A stretch of DNA of 7,226 nt from an uncultured Peptococcaceae bacterium (lineage in GTDB: Bacteria > Bacillota > Dehalobacteriia > UBA4068 > JAAVYR01). Positions 6,506-7,226 of this stretch are shown here, piece by piece (position 1 is the first letter of the stretch; each line of letters begins with the position of its first letter). The stretch is from the NCBI GenBank assembly GCA_949739465.1, contig CATIYQ010000052.1, forward strand, positions 1-7,226. The letters are read 5' to 3'. Under the pieces are notes generated by a model. The model searched no databases. It worked only from the letters and a program-made list of their open reading frames with translations, and had not been told where the DNA came from. A program made the translations under genes and the position numbers.

Positions 6506-7226
6506 TTAAAGCATATCCTTTTTCATGAGGATGATGATGCTGACGATGCAAGCAATGACGGCAACGCCGGAAATAATGGCGAAGCCGTAAGGGTGGGATG
6601 CAAAAGGAATTCCCAGTAAATTCATACCGAAGAAGCTGGCAATCATGGTAGGGATAGACATGACAATGGTGATGCCGGCTAAGAGTTTCATTACAATGCT
6701 TAAATTGTTGGAAATGATAGACGCGAACGCGTTCATCGTACCAGTAGAAATGTTGCTGTAAATATCCGCCATTTCGATTGCCTGGTGGTTTTCGATTAAC
6801 ACGTCTTCTAATAAATCCTCGTCCTCCTCATAGAGCTTGAGGGCTTTGCCGCGGAGCAGCCGCTGCATTACTTTTTCATTGGCGCGGAGAGAGGTAATGA
6901 AGTATACCAAACTTTTTTGGATATTGAGCAAATGACTTAACTCCTGATTGCGCATGGAGCGATGCAGTTCCCGTTCGATTTCTTCTGTATGACGGTTGAT
7001 TTCCCGCAGATATTTTAAGTATAAATTGGTCTTTTTCTGAAAAAGCTGTAAAATAAAACGGGTCTTTTTATATGTGGTCATGCCTTTTACCCGTGTTTTG
7101 ACGAAATCGTTTTCCAGCTTGATATCTTCCAGACAGACGGTGATAATATAGTCGTCGTTTAGGACAATCCCTAACGGAATGGTATCATAGTTGACATCAG
7201 CGTCCCGTTCTACCGGCACGTTGATA
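6506..7226 (-). CDS. CorA-family divalent-cation (Mg2+/Co2+) transporter, N-terminus outside window
   Basis: CorA proteins are homopentameric inner-membrane channels that import Mg2+ (some Co2+, Ni2+ or Zn2+). About 240 C-terminal residues are visible. The frame stays open to the window edge, and the first possible start (GTG at 7217-7219) is preceded in frame by Ile-Asn. The sequence there (PLGIVLNDDYIITV) is mid-domain, so the true start lies beyond 7226 and roughly 70-80 residues are missing. The long helical cytoplasmic stalk is charged and leucine-rich. Two membrane helices close the protein: the first ends in the diagnostic GMN (in SFFGMNLLGIP), and the second runs to a basic MKKDML tail, as in CorA. 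The extracellular loop after GMN reads LLGIPFASHPYG rather than the MPE form of Thermotoga CorA, so ion selectivity is uncertain. It converges on the protease gene and shares its terminator. Family is firm; substrate is inferred. Confidence 0.92.
   Translation of the reverse strand, partial: INVPVERDADVNYDTIPLGIVLNDDYIITVCLEDIKLENDFVKTRVKGMTTYKKTRFILQLFQKKTNLYLKYLREINRHTEEIERELHRSMRNQELSHLLNIQKSLVYFITSLRANEKVMQRLLRGKALKLYEEDEDLLEDVLIENHQAIEMADIYSNISTGTMNAFASIISNNLSIVMKLLAGITIVMSIPTMIASFFGMNLLGIPFASHPYGFAIISGVAVIACIVSIIILMKKDML

Noticed and set aside
7217..7219. GTG as the start of the corA-like gene
   Set aside because: The frame continues upstream to the window edge, the protein here is already mid-domain, and it would be far shorter than the family. 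It is an internal Val.

Overview
The window is an ordinary-looking chromosomal stretch of a moderate-GC, DAP-peptidoglycan bacterium. It carries seven protein genes, two of them cut by the window edges, packed closely and separated by well-formed intrinsic terminators. The mix points to Firmicutes, and I lean towards Negativicutes (the diderm Firmicutes). The reasons are a DapF, the non-mevalonate isoprenoid gene ispE followed directly by a GntR/FCD regulator, and an exported protein with SLH-like repeats. That placement is inference from gene content; there is no rRNA or other marker here. I see no tRNA, rRNA, CRISPR array, insertion sequence, phage gene or attachment site, and no non-coding stretch longer than about 160 bases.

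Layout. Positions 1-264 (+) are the 3' end of dapF (lysine/DAP pathway). It is followed 47 bases later by a cytosolic patatin-like serine hydrolase (312-1091, +). That pair meets a convergent nadE-type NAD+ synthetase (1105-2787, -) at a bidirectional hairpin that overlaps the nadE stop codon. A 161-base AT-rich divergent intergenic region separates nadE from ispE (2949-3833, +). A GntR/FCD transcription factor (3902-4603, +) follows ispE with no terminator between them, and then comes a strong terminator. The next gene (4685-6436, +) encodes an exported protein with signal peptide, three SLH-like repeats, a trypsin-like (HtrA-type) serine protease domain without PDZ, and a C-terminal PPC-like beta domain. 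It converges on a CorA-family divalent-cation transporter (6506 to beyond 7226, -) across a second bidirectional terminator.

How the genes work together. They look like housekeeping neighbours rather than one system: cell-wall precursor synthesis (dapF), NAD+ synthesis (nadE), isoprenoid precursors (ispE), envelope proteolysis and metal uptake. The one probable co-transcribed regulator pair is ispE-gntR, and dapF-patatin is probably also one transcript.

The most notable observation is that the N-terminal nitrilase (glutaminase) domain of the NAD+ synthetase is present but appears to have lost all three catalytic residues (Glu, Lys, Cys), while the synthetase domain looks intact. This suggests an ammonia-using enzyme that keeps a dead glutaminase domain. 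I found no convincing previously undescribed multi-gene system.
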